DNA of 35,979 nucleotides from Moraxella sp. (GTDB taxonomy: Bacteria > Pseudomonadota > Gammaproteobacteria > Pseudomonadales > Moraxellaceae): NCBI RefSeq assembly GCF_030525845.1, contig NZ_JAUNDY010000017.1:1-35979 (forward strand), written 5' to 3'. Under the pieces are notes generated by a model. It saw only the letters and a list, made by a program, of their open reading frames with translations. It had not been told where the DNA came from and did no database searches. Each line of letters opens with the position of its first letter. The stretch's first letter is position 1. Of the stretch, positions 27,483-35,551 are shown piece after piece. Position numbers and translations under genes: made by a program.

Positions 27483-28715
27483 ATGAAAAACGTGGTAAAA
27501 TCCCCCATTGTGATTACGTCATTGGATTTATCCAGTATGTCAGCCACTTTGTCCCGCTTGATGACACATCAGAACATTTTGCTTTTGCAGGGCAAGATGG
27601 GGACGTTTTTTTGTCGTTTTGCCACTCATCTGATGGGTCAGGGTAAAACAGTTCACAAAATCAACTTCAATGCAGGCGATGCTTTTTTTTATTGTCATAA
27701 AGACAAGATGGCAAATTATCGTGGGACGCTCCATGATTTTGATGGGTTTTTAGAGGATTTTATCAAAAAAAACCGCATTGATGCGGTGGTATGCTTCAAT
27801 GACTGTCGCCCTCATCACGCCATCGCCAGCACCGTTACCACAAGGCTTGGTGTGTCCTTTTTTGTGTTTGAGGAAGGCTATCTAAGACCTGATTATATCA
27901 CGCTTGAAGAGTATGGCATCAATGGCTACTCTCGCCTAAATCCTGCACTTATTCACACATTAGAACAAGCGAACGACCAGCCCAAATACACCGCCAACCG
28001 TTTTTATAAGTTGTGCATCGCCAGCATTGTGTATTATGTCGTGGTGTTTTTGGGGCAATGGCGGTATCCGCATTATGAGCATTATCGAGGTTGGACGATT
28101 TTTGGGGAAATGTTGGCGTGGTGTTTGGCATTTGTCAGAAAAATCTTGCGGTGGTTTCCTGATAAAGCCTTACAAAGCCAACTCATCGGACAAAAAAACT
28201 TCTATCTGGTAAGCCTACAAGTCCACAACGATTCGCAAATCACTCATCACAGTGATTATGCTGATGTGCGTGATTTTATCGCTGAGGTGGTGGAGAGTTT
28301 TGCCAAATTTGCCCCACATGGTACGAGTCTTGTTTTTAAACATCATCCGCTTGATAGAGGGCATCGAGATTATACGTGGTTTATCGCAAGGCTGGCAAGA
28401 GAGCTTGGCGTGCGTGGGCGTGTGCATTATTGTTGCGATACGCATTTGCCAAGCCTTATCAAGTCAAGCATTGGCATGATTACCATCAACAGCACCACCG
28501 CCCTGCAATCTGTCTACCACCAAAAACCCACCAAAATCATGGGGCGTGCCTTGTATGACGTGGTAGGCTTGACCGACCAAAAGTCGCTGGACGAATTTTG
28601 GTCAAATCCCACCCCGCCTGACCGTGGTTTTTATCTAAAATTTCGAGAATATCTCATCGAGCAAACTCAGCTCAATGGGTCATTTTATGGCAAGGCGTTT
28701 TGGGAGCTTGGTTGA
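27483..28715 (+). CDS. kpsS: Capsule Kdo-linker initiating transferase KpsS
   Basis: 410-residue KpsS, which adds the first beta-Kdo to the lipid anchor of the capsule. Recognisable parts are ILLLQGKMGTFF, INFNAGDAFFYC, CFNDCRPHH, FVFEEGYLRPDYITLEE, and FKHHPLDRGHRDY. The start is uncertain: ATG 27483 lies 9 bases after kpsC, a TTG lies six bases before it, and another ATG (27537, MSATLSRLM) would place the conserved LLLQG at the distance seen in E. coli KpsS. None has a clear ribosome site. The 3' end overlaps the convergent rarD gene by 31 bases. Confidence 0.94.
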   Translation: MKNVVKSPIVITSLDLSSMSATLSRLMTHQNILLLQGKMGTFFCRFATHLMGQGKTVHKINFNAGDAFFYCHKDKMANYRGTLHDFDGFLEDFIKKNRIDAVVCFNDCRPHHAIASTVTTRLGVSFFVFEEGYLRPDYITLEEYGINGYSRLNPALIHTLEQANDQPKYTANRFYKLCIASIVYYVVVFLGQWRYPHYEHYRGWTIFGEMLAWCLAFVRKILRWFPDKALQSQLIGQKNFYLVSLQVHNDSQITHHSDYADVRDFIAEVVESFAKFAPHGTSLVFKHHPLDRGHRDYTWFIARLARELGVRGRVHYCCDTHLPSLIKSSIGMITINSTTALQSVYHQKPTKIMGRALYDVVGLTDQKSLDEFWSNPTPPDRGFYLKFREYLIEQTQLNGSFYGKAFWELG

Positions 28716-29605
28716 GTACGTTTTTGGGTGTATATGCCCTGTATCATCAGACAGCCAATGGCGAGCCAGATTAGCCCAAAACTACCAAGCATGGCAAACT
28801 CAAACTTACCCCCAAGCACGGTAATTGCCGCCAAAAATAGCAGAGCAGGTTCAAGGTAACTTAGCAGACCAAAGATGCTGTGAGACAGCCTGCGACTGGC
28901 TTCTAGGTTGGTTTGTAGGGCAAGCACACTAATGATGCCAAGCCCCATCACTTTGGCAAACATCACGCCTGTACTTAGTCCTATCCATAGTGCTTCTTTA
29001 TCAAAGAATATCAGCCATGCAATACACACAGGGGCGATGAGCGTGGTATCCCACAAAAGCCCTGCCCATGCACTGACCCCAAGCCGTCTTCTGATGACAT
29101 AATAAATGGGGAATGTCAGGCATACCCACAGCGTTGCTACGCCTATCTCGCCAAGTCGAAAAAACTCCAAGACAACACCGCCCACCGCAAGCACCACCGC
29201 CAGCTTTTGTAATCGACTGAGTTTATCGCCAGCAAAAAACCCCACCACCACCATCACAAGCGGAAACAAAAAATACCCCATCGACACTTGCACGCCCAAG
29301 CCATTTAGGGGTGCATACATAAACAACCAAAGCTGACTGGCAAAGATGGGCGTGGTCAAGAGTAGATATAGCCAGTTTTTGCCTTGTATGGCGGATAGCT
29401 CCTTGATGGTTTGGCTAAGTTTTTTACTCACGCACAGCACAGCGATAACGCCAGCCCACATCATTGTCATACGCCACAAAAATACGCTCGTGCCACCCAA
29501 AGGAGCAAGCCATTTACCGTAAATATACAACACACCAAACAGTACATTGGAGATGATGGCAAGTAGGGCGGGGTGTTTTTCAAAAAGAATAAGCATGTTT
29601 GGCAT
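28685..29605 (-). CDS. rarD: EamA family transporter, RarD type
   Basis: 306-residue inner-membrane protein with about ten hydrophobic segments in two EamA repeats, belonging to the drug/metabolite transporter superfamily. The sequence YIYGKWLAPLGGTSVFLWR and a central MGYFLFPLVMVVVGF resemble RarD. Substrate is unknown; related proteins export metabolites such as amino acids. The divergent neighbour is an Lrp/AsnC regulator, a common arrangement for amino-acid exporters, so amino-acid efflux is a reasonable inference. A TACAAT on the minus strand (29639-29634) is a possible -10, about 29 bases before the ATG. Confidence 0.85.
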   Translation of the reverse strand: MPNMLILFEKHPALLAIISNVLFGVLYIYGKWLAPLGGTSVFLWRMTMMWAGVIAVLCVSKKLSQTIKELSAIQGKNWLYLLLTTPIFASQLWLFMYAPLNGLGVQVSMGYFLFPLVMVVVGFFAGDKLSRLQKLAVVLAVGGVVLEFFRLGEIGVATLWVCLTFPIYYVIRRRLGVSAWAGLLWDTTLIAPVCIAWLIFFDKEALWIGLSTGVMFAKVMGLGIISVLALQTNLEASRRLSHSIFGLLSYLEPALLFLAAITVLGGKFEFAMLGSFGLIWLAIGCLMIQGIYTQKRTQPSSQNALP

Positions 29606-29685
29606 AAGATGGATTTTGATAAAAAGATGGCATATTGTAAAGAATTTTTTTGGTAAAAATTTTTAATTTTTTAAAAAATTTGAGT

Positions 29686-29701
29686 AATTTTTGCAAAAAT
29701 T
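29686..29701. promoter_or_regulatory. 16-bp perfect palindrome in the rarD/lrp intergenic region
   Basis: AATTTTTGCAAAAATT is fully self-complementary. It sits in the very AT-rich gap between rarD and the divergent Lrp/AsnC gene, directly next to a second palindrome. Candidate regulator-binding site; the identity of the binding protein is inference. AT-rich palindromes are easier to get by chance. Confidence 0.4.
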
Positions 29702-29715
29702 ATCAAAAATTGATA
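29701..29715. promoter_or_regulatory. 15-bp inverted repeat, candidate Lrp/AsnC operator
   Basis: TATCAA-AAA-TTGATA is a 6-3-6 inverted repeat of 15 bp, the size of a typical Lrp/AsnC half-helix site. It lies 33 bp before the regulator ATG. The TTGATA arm could also be the -35 of that gene, with CATATT (29734-29739) as a weak -10 at 18 bp, so binding would repress the regulator itself (inference). Confidence 0.45.
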
Positions 29716-29747
29716 AAATTTTTCAAATTTTAACATATTATTTTTTT

Positions 29748-30212
29748 ATGAATGATTTAGATGATATTGATAAAGCGATTTTGAATTTGCTCCAAGACGA
29801 TGCCACTTTACCACTCAAAAGCATTGCTGATCAAGTCCATACGTCTGTCGCCACCGTCCAACGGCGTATTGCTCAGATGAGTACGCAGGGTGTGATTGAC
29901 CGTCAGGTTGCCATCATTAGTCCCACCAAAGTAGGCTATGACTTGACGGTACTTATCATGGTTAAAATCGCCCACGCCAACCTTGCCATGCAACAACGCT
30001 TTGAGCGGTTGATTGCCAAGCAAAAACAAGTCGTTAGCTGTTATGAGATTTCTGGGGATTATGATTTTGTGCTGTTGGTGCATAGCAAAAATATGCAAGA
30101 ATATCATCGGTTTGTCCGTGATGTTTTGACAGGAGACAATAACGTGGCACATTTTAATAGCCAGTTTGTGATGAATGTGGTTAAATCCAGTCATAAAATT
30201 GAATTAGAATAA
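29748..30212 (+). CDS. Lrp/AsnC family transcriptional regulator
   Basis: 154-residue regulator. The N-terminal winged helix-turn-helix (about 3-55) begins MNDLDDIDKAILNLLQDDA and includes the recognition part TSVATVQRRIAQM. The C-terminal RAM ligand-binding domain (about 65-145) includes CYEISGDYDFVLLVHS. Such proteins usually sense amino acids and control a neighbouring transporter. The frame opens 57 bases upstream, but that part is AT-rich promoter DNA; the ATG at 29748 gives the normal family start. No ribosome site is evident. Divergent from rarD, sharing the 142-bp control region. Confidence 0.9.
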   Translation: MNDLDDIDKAILNLLQDDATLPLKSIADQVHTSVATVQRRIAQMSTQGVIDRQVAIISPTKVGYDLTVLIMVKIAHANLAMQQRFERLIAKQKQVVSCYEISGDYDFVLLVHSKNMQEYHRFVRDVLTGDNNVAHFNSQFVMNVVKSSHKIELE

Positions 30213-30232
30213 TAGGTTTTTTTCAAAAAAAC

Positions 30233-30241
30233 TGCTACAAT
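30233..30241 (+). promoter_or_regulatory. Extended -10 promoter of lepA
   Basis: TACAAT (30236-30241) is preceded by TGC, an extended -10, 33 bp before the lepA ATG. There is no good -35 at 17 bp. Confidence 0.45.
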
Positions 30242-30274
30242 ATCAGGTTACTATTTTTATGATAATTGACCATC

Positions 30275-32074
30275 ATGACCGACTTAGCCAATATCCGTAA
30301 TTTTTCCATCATCGCCCACATCGACCACGGCAAATCTACCCTTGCCGACCGTTTTATTCAAGTGTGTGGCGGTCTGTCCGAACGAGAAATGCAAGCCCAA
30401 GTCCTTGACAGCATGGACATCGAGCGGGAGCGGGGCATTACCATTAAGGCTCAGTCGGTTACGCTCTACTACAACCACCCCAATGGCGAAAAATATCAGC
30501 TTAATTTTATTGACACCCCCGGTCATGTGGACTTTTCTTATGAAGTGTCAAGAAGTTTGGCGGCGTGCGAAGGGGCGTTGCTTGTTGTAGACGCAGCCCA
30601 AGGCGTAGAGGCTCAAAGCGTGGCGAACTGCTACACCGCCATTGAGCAGGATTTGGAAGTTTTGCCTGTTTTAAATAAAATTGATCTACCACAAGTTGAG
30701 CCTGAAAGGGTTATTGAAGAGATTGAAGATATCATCGGCATTGAGGCGGTGGACGCACCAAGAGTATCTGCCAAGACAGGCGTGGGTATTGATGAGCTAC
30801 TACAAACCTTATGCGAAAAAATCCCTGCCCCAAAGGGCGACCGTAACGCCCCTTTGCAAGCCTTGATTATTGACTCATGGTTTGATAATTATCTGGGCGT
30901 GGTGTCTTTGGTGCGTGTACGAGAAGGCGAAGTTAAGGCAGGCGATAAGATTTTTATCAAGTCGACAGGCGAGAGCCATTTGGTAACTTCGATTGGTGTA
31001 TTTACGCCCAAACGCCTAGAAACAGGCGTGCTACAAGCAGGCGAGGTGGGCTTTATCATCGCAGGCATTAAGGACATCATGGGGGCTCCTGTGGGCGACA
31101 CCATTACTTTGGCAAAAACGCCTGAGGTGGAGAGTATCGCAGGCTTTAAAAAGGTCATGCCCCAAGTCTATGCAGGGATGTTTCCGATTGACTCATCGGA
31201 CTTTGAAAAATTTCGTGAAGCCTTACAAAAATTACAAATCAACGATTCTGCCTTGTTCTTTGAGCCAGATACATCAGAGGCGTTGGGCTTTGGTTTTCGT
31301 TGTGGCTTTTTGGGTATGCTCCATATGGAGATTATCCAAGAGCGTTTGGAGAGAGAATATGACCTTGACCTTATCACGACCGCCCCAAGCGTGATTTATG
31401 AAGTGGTTAAGAAAAATGGCGACATTGTCTATGTCGATAACCCCTCCAAACTCCCTGACGCAGGTGTGATTGCCGAGTTTCGTGAGCCGATTGCCCGTTG
31501 TCATATCTTAGTTCCGCAAGAGTATCTTGGCAATGTCATTACCCTCGCCATGGAGCGACGTGGCGTGCAGGTGGACATGAAATTTATGGCTCGTCAAGTG
31601 CAGGTGGTGTTTGATATTCCGATGGGCGAGGTGGTGATGGACTTTTTTGATAAATTAAAATCTGCCTCTCGTGGTTTTGCTTCTCTTGACTATGGTTTTG
31701 AGCGTTATCAAGCCGATAAACTGTCTCGTGTGGACGTGTTGATTAATGGCGAAAAAGTGGACGCACTGGCGATGATTTGCCATCAAGAACACGCTCGTCG
31801 TCGCGGTAACCAGCTTGTAGAAAAAATGAAAGAGCTGATTCCTCGCCAGATGTTTGATGTCGCCATTCAAGCGGCGATTGGCTCGCAAATCATTGCTCGT
31901 AGCACGGTCAAAGCCATGCGTAAAGATGTTTTGGCAAAATGTTATGGTGGCGATGTCAGCCGTAAGAAAAAGCTCCTTGAAAAACAAAAAGCAGGTAAAA
32001 AACGCATGAAGCAAGTAGGTAGTGTGGAAATCCCACAAGAAGCGTTTTTGGCGGTGCTGAAAGTTGATGGCTGA
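30275..32074 (+). CDS. lepA: Elongation factor 4 (LepA)
   Basis: 599-residue translational GTPase, the usual LepA length. G1 is AHIDHGKST, the switch region has [11 protein letters not shown]3 is DTPGH, and NKIDLP is G4. The LepA-specific C-terminal region with [23 protein letters not shown] is intact. It acts on ribosomes, in stress conditions and in 30S assembly. I chose ATG 30275 (MTDLANIRN) over an upstream TTG that would add three residues. lepB follows on the same strand after 85 bp. Confidence 0.97.
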   Translation: MTDLANIRNFSIIAHIDHGKSTLADRFIQVCGGLSEREMQAQVLDSMDIERERGITIKAQSVTLYYNHPNGEKYQLNFIDTPGHVDFSYEVSRSLAACEGALLVVDAAQGVEAQSVANCYTAIEQDLEVLPVLNKIDLPQVEPERVIEEIEDIIGIEAVDAPRVSAKTGVGIDELLQTLCEKIPAPKGDRNAPLQALIIDSWFDNYLGVVSLVRVREGEVKAGDKIFIKSTGESHLVTSIGVFTPKRLETGVLQAGEVGFIIAGIKDIMGAPVGDTITLAKTPEVESIAGFKKVMPQVYAGMFPIDSSDFEKFREALQKLQINDSALFFEPDTSEALGFGFRCGFLGMLHMEIIQERLEREYDLDLITTAPSVIYEVVKKNGDIVYVDNPSKLPDAGVIAEFREPIARCHILVPQEYLGNVITLAMERRGVQVDMKFMARQVQVVFDIPMGEVVMDFFDKLKSASRGFASLDYGFERYQADKLSRVDVLINGEKVDALAMICHQEHARRRGNQLVEKMKELIPRQMFDVAIQAAIGSQIIARSTVKAMRKDVLAKCYGGDVSRKKKLLEKQKAGKKRMKQVGSVEIPQEAFLAVLKVDG

Positions 32075-32091
32075 TGATGTCTATTTGGACG

Positions 32092-32120
32092 TGGATAAAT
32101 TGTTCAATTTGTGCTACATT
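32092..32120 (+). promoter_or_regulatory. Candidate internal promoter of lepB
   Basis: TACATT (32115-32120) is preceded by TGC, an extended -10. TGGATA (32092-32097) is 17 bp upstream. It would let lepB and the genes after it be transcribed apart from lepA. Confidence 0.4.
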
Positions 32121-32148
32121 GGTACAGAATTTGCACAAATATCAACAC

Positions 32149-32162
32149 AGGAATGATGAGTG
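32149..32162 (+). promoter_or_regulatory. Ribosome site that fixes the GTG start of lepB
   Basis: AGGA (32149-32152) is followed 7 bases later by GTG (32160-32162), the lepB start. The overlapping ATGs at 32153 and 32156 are in another frame and meet a stop within a few codons. Confidence 0.65.
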
Positions 32163-33275
32163 GAATTTGATATTAATTTAATCTTAGTGCCTGTTACGCT
32201 GGTGTTTTTGGTGGCGTATTTGGCAGATAAGTTGGTTTTAAAGCAACACAAACTTGTCGCCAAACACACTAGGCTCGTCTCTTATGCCGAGACGCACTTG
32301 GAGCAGGTCGAAAAAGACTTTAAGGCGACATTGGTGCGTTTTGGGCATAGCGAAGCTCCTGCCGAATTTATCAGCAATGAGCATACCCCCCAAGCACTAA
32401 AAAACGCCTCGCTGGCTTATAATGAAGCTAGACGAGTCTTGGCACATGCTCAGGCAGAGGCTGGTGTGCCTGTCGGAGAAGCTCCCAAAGAGTTTTTTTT
32501 GGTGGGGTGGGCGTATGAGTATCTGCCGATTTTGCTCATTTTGGTGGTGGTGCGTGCTTTTGTGGTTGAGCCATTTAACATTCCATCAAGTTCGATGGTG
32601 CCGACACTCTATACGGGCGATTTTATTTTGGTTAATAAGTCTGCCTATGGGCTTCGCTTACCTCTGACACACGCCAAAATTTTAAATACGGGCAGTCCCA
32701 AGCATGGCGATGTGGTGGTGTTTCGCTATCCACAAAATCCCAAACGCTACTATATTAAGCGAGTGATTGGTTTGCCAGGCGATACGGTAGCATTTGATGA
32801 TGGCGTATTATCCATTAATGGTCAGCAGGTGGCAATACAAAATATCAACTACCAAATGGATCAGACCCTAAATGCCTATCTGATGCCTGCCATCATCGAC
32901 AATCACAAGCTAACTGATGATGAGCGTGCCAAATATGGAGCAGAAGAAGAGAAGCACGCTCGTTATTATCGTGAAACGCTGGGCAACCACGAATATACGG
33001 TCAGGTATCTAGGCGACCTAAATAGTGCATTTATGGCACCGTTTTTGATTCAAAATTCTCCACAAACCGTCTCATCAGAGGGCAGACAGTGGCGAATTAC
33101 TGTGCCAGAGGATCAGTATTTTGTGATGGGCGATAACCGAGACCGTAGTGAGGATTCTCGATGGTGGGGTTTTGTGCCAGAGGGTCATTTGGCAGGTAAG
33201 GCAACTTATATTTGGATGCACAAAGAAGCAGGGCTAAAAATACCGAGCTTTTCACGTGCAGGGGCGATTGAATAG
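32160..33275 (+). CDS. lepB: Signal peptidase I
   Basis: 371-residue leader peptidase that removes signal peptides from Sec and Tat exported proteins. The catalytic Ser145 is in IPSSSMVPTL and Lys200 in YYIKRVIGLPGD; MGDNRDRSEDSRWWGFVP is the last signature. Transmembrane segments are at about 5-22 and 115-135. The ~90-residue cytoplasmic stretch between them (charged, His/Glu/Lys-rich) is longer than in E. coli LepB. The catalytic domain also carries a long insert after residue 225. A GTG start is supported by AGGA. Active-site residues are intact. Confidence 0.95.
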   Translation: MEFDINLILVPVTLVFLVAYLADKLVLKQHKLVAKHTRLVSYAETHLEQVEKDFKATLVRFGHSEAPAEFISNEHTPQALKNASLAYNEARRVLAHAQAEAGVPVGEAPKEFFLVGWAYEYLPILLILVVVRAFVVEPFNIPSSSMVPTLYTGDFILVNKSAYGLRLPLTHAKILNTGSPKHGDVVVFRYPQNPKRYYIKRVIGLPGDTVAFDDGVLSINGQQVAIQNINYQMDQTLNAYLMPAIIDNHKLTDDERAKYGAEEEKHARYYRETLGNHEYTVRYLGDLNSAFMAPFLIQNSPQTVSSEGRQWRITVPEDQYFVMGDNRDRSEDSRWWGFVPEGHLAGKATYIWMHKEAGLKIPSFSRAGAIE

Positions 33276-33309
33276 TCCTTGACCTAATTTTATTTTTTGA
33301 GGTATAGAC

Positions 33310-33702
33310 ATGACACATTTATCTTCATTATCAAACCAACGTGGTGCTAGCGTTACCACGATTATCGTGATTATTGCGGCGTTGGGTATTTTATTTAAAT
33401 TAGGTATTGCCATTGTACCTGCTTATGTGGGCGATTATCAATTTACCAAACTGGTGGCAGGCGAGCTGAAAAAAGCCAATGAGGCTAACTTGACCGAAAA
33501 GCAGTTCATGAGTAACGTGGCTCAACAGCTCTCTATCAATGCCAATTATGATGCCAAACCAGAAGAAATGCTAACCATCACCAACAAAACACCTGGTGCA
33601 TTGACGGTACAAAGCCAGTATGAGACTGAAAGCAACTTCTACGGCAGTACGTTTATTGTCAATCGTTTTGAAAAAGAAATTACTGAGGCAGATGCGAAGT
33701 AA
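33310..33702 (+). CDS. DUF4845 family protein
   Basis: 130-residue protein with one hydrophobic segment at about 15-37 (TTIIVIIAALGILFKLGIA), preceded by a short SNQRGAS stretch that looks like a prepilin-type leader (G, then hydrophobic helix). It matches the DUF4845 family, usually found between lepB and rnc in gammaproteobacteria. The function is unknown. GAGG lies 7 bases before the ATG. The TAA overlaps the rnc ATG by one base. I would not assign pilin function: the usual Glu at position +5 is missing. Confidence 0.85.
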   Translation: MTHLSSLSNQRGASVTTIIVIIAALGILFKLGIAIVPAYVGDYQFTKLVAGELKKANEANLTEKQFMSNVAQQLSINANYDAKPEEMLTITNKTPGALTVQSQYETESNFYGSTFIVNRFEKEITEADAK

Positions 33703-34439
33703 TGACTGGTCTTAATACGACTTATTTTTCCAACTTTGAGCATGGCTATCCTCATCTTTGTGTAAAGTTGGACTACACCTTTAAAGAACCTGCATTGCTT
33801 CGGCAGGCTCTCACGCACCGCTCATACGACCCCAAAAACAGCTATGAGCGTTTGGAGTTTTTGGGCGATGCCTTACTTGGCATGGTCATTGCTGAGTGTT
33901 TGTTTGCCTATTTTCCTTGTCATGATGAGGGTAAGCTCACTCGCATGCGAGCCACGCTTGTTCGTCAAGAGACATTGGTAAAAATTGCTGAAAAGTTGGA
34001 GTTGTCTCGTCATTTGATATTGGGTGTGGGCGAGCGAAAAGGTGGTGGTCGCCATCGTGCCAGCATTTTGGCAGATGCGGTGGAAGCGATCATTGCCTCT
34101 GTCTATCTGGATAGTGGCGACATGGAGCTCGTTAAAAACTTAGTCAAAAGCTGGTATGAAACACTCATTACCGAAGTGGGCGAAGAAAAAGTGCTCAAAG
34201 ATGCCAAATCTCGTCTCCAAGAATGGCTACAAGGCAACAAACTGCCCTTGCCAAATTATGCGTTACTTGATACGATAGGTAATGCCCCCAACCAAACCTT
34301 TGTTGTTGAATGTACGGTGGCGGTGGTGGATTGTACGCCCATCACTGAGACAGGTGAGAGCAGACGTATTGCCGAGCAAAAATGTGCCGAACGCATGATA
34401 AATCAGCTCAATAAATTAGAAAAACCCAAGCCCTTATGA
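33702..34439 (+). CDS. rnc: Ribonuclease III
   Basis: 245-residue double-strand-specific endoribonuclease for rRNA and mRNA processing. The nuclease signature ERLEFLGDALL (about 49-59, Glu52 and Asp56 in the active centre) and the second catalytic pair Asp125/Glu128 in ADAVEAI are present. The C-terminal dsRNA-binding domain covers about 165-236 (KSRLQEWLQGNKLPLPNY onward). Length is normal. Its ATG overlaps the DUF4845 stop (TAATG). era follows after 104 bp. Confidence 0.96.
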   Translation: MTGLNTTYFSNFEHGYPHLCVKLDYTFKEPALLRQALTHRSYDPKNSYERLEFLGDALLGMVIAECLFAYFPCHDEGKLTRMRATLVRQETLVKIAEKLELSRHLILGVGERKGGGRHRASILADAVEAIIASVYLDSGDMELVKNLVKSWYETLITEVGEEKVLKDAKSRLQEWLQGNKLPLPNYALLDTIGNAPNQTFVVECTVAVVDCTPITETGESRRIAEQKCAERMINQLNKLEKPKPL

Positions 34440-34543
34440 TGTGGGTTGCAACCGTAATAAATTCACACTGTGGGCAAATGACAATTTAACCCCACAAATA
34501 AAATCCCCTAAAACCAAACAACCCTTTAAAAAACAGGAAAGCC

Positions 34544-35524
34544 ATGACCCACCCAAACGATGATGTCATCAACCAATTTTTTAACCCCGCCACGCCCACG
34601 CTGTCGGACGATTTTCGCTCAGGTTTTGTGGCGATTGTGGGGCGACCCAATGTCGGCAAATCCACCTTGATGAATCATCTTTTGGGACAAAAGCTCTCCA
34701 TTACCAGTCGCAAACCACAAACCACCCGCCACCGCATTCACGGTATTTTGACCAACACAGACGCCCAATTTGTCTTTGTGGATACCCCTGGTATTCATAC
34801 CAAAACCGTGCGAGCCATCAACGAGCGAATGAACAACACCGCCGTGTCCGCTCTTTCGGATGTGGATTTAGTGCTGTTTGTGGTGGACGGCCTAAAATGG
34901 GTGGAAGATGACCTTTTAACCTTAGAAAAATTGGCAAACACCGACCTGCCTGTGGTGCTGGTCATCAACAAAGCTGACACCATCAAAGACAAATCCAAAC
35001 TGTTACCGCATATTGAAGAATTTTCCCAAAGTTTTGAATTTGCCGACATTGTGCCTGTCTCTGCCTTGCGTGGGCATAATCTGGACAGACTTTTGGAAGT
35101 CGCCAAAGGCTTTTTGCCAGCTCGTCCGCCGATTTTTGACCCCGAGCAAATCACCGACCGTAGCGAGCGGTTTTTGGCAAGTGAGATTATCCGTGAAAAA
35201 ATCATGCGTCAATCTGGCGATGAAGTGCCATACGACTTGACTGTGCAAATTGACACCTTTAAAGATGAACCTGCCCACAAAGACCCCGAGACGGGCAAAT
35301 GGCGTAAGGCGTGCACTTTTATTGATGCGACCATTTTTGTGGAGCGGGCGGGGCAAAAGACCATTGTCATTGGCGAAAAAGGCTCTCGTATTAAGCAAGT
35401 CGGCATTGACGCTCGCCTTGATATGGAAAAACTCTTTGACCGTAAGGTAATGCTGACTTTATGGGTCAAAGTCAAAAAAGGCTGGTCTGATGATGAACGG
35501 GCGTTAAACAGTTTGGGTTACTAA
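34544..35524 (+). CDS. era: GTPase Era, 16S rRNA-binding ribosome assembly factor
   Basis: 326-residue Era. G1 is GRPNVGKST (33-41), G3 is DTPGI (80-84), and NKAD is the G4 motif. The C-terminal KH domain contains KTIVIGEKGSRIKQVG. It binds the 3' end of 16S rRNA and helps 30S maturation. It is about 25 residues longer than E. coli Era at the N-terminus, a low-complexity stretch MTHPNDDVINQFFNPATPT. AGGAAAG lies before the ATG. rnc-era is a widely conserved pairing. No terminator was seen after it. Confidence 0.97.
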   Translation: MTHPNDDVINQFFNPATPTLSDDFRSGFVAIVGRPNVGKSTLMNHLLGQKLSITSRKPQTTRHRIHGILTNTDAQFVFVDTPGIHTKTVRAINERMNNTAVSALSDVDLVLFVVDGLKWVEDDLLTLEKLANTDLPVVLVINKADTIKDKSKLLPHIEEFSQSFEFADIVPVSALRGHNLDRLLEVAKGFLPARPPIFDPEQITDRSERFLASEIIREKIMRQSGDEVPYDLTVQIDTFKDEPAHKDPETGKWRKACTFIDATIFVERAGQKTIVIGEKGSRIKQVGIDARLDMEKLFDRKVMLTLWVKVKKGWSDDERALNSLGY

Positions 35525-35551
35525 TGGATTGATTTGTAGGGGTATTGATAA

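Noticed and set aside
33279-33308. TTGACC and TATAGA spaced by about 18 bp before the DUF4845 gene
   Set aside because: The -10 lies two bases before the ATG, so transcription would start inside the gene. The GAGG ribosome site there explains the sequence better.
34444-34496. A GGTTGCAACC palindrome and a TGTGGG/CCCACA repeat between rnc and era
   Set aside because: The stems are short or have a long loop, there is no T tract, and no link to a known RNase III site could be shown.
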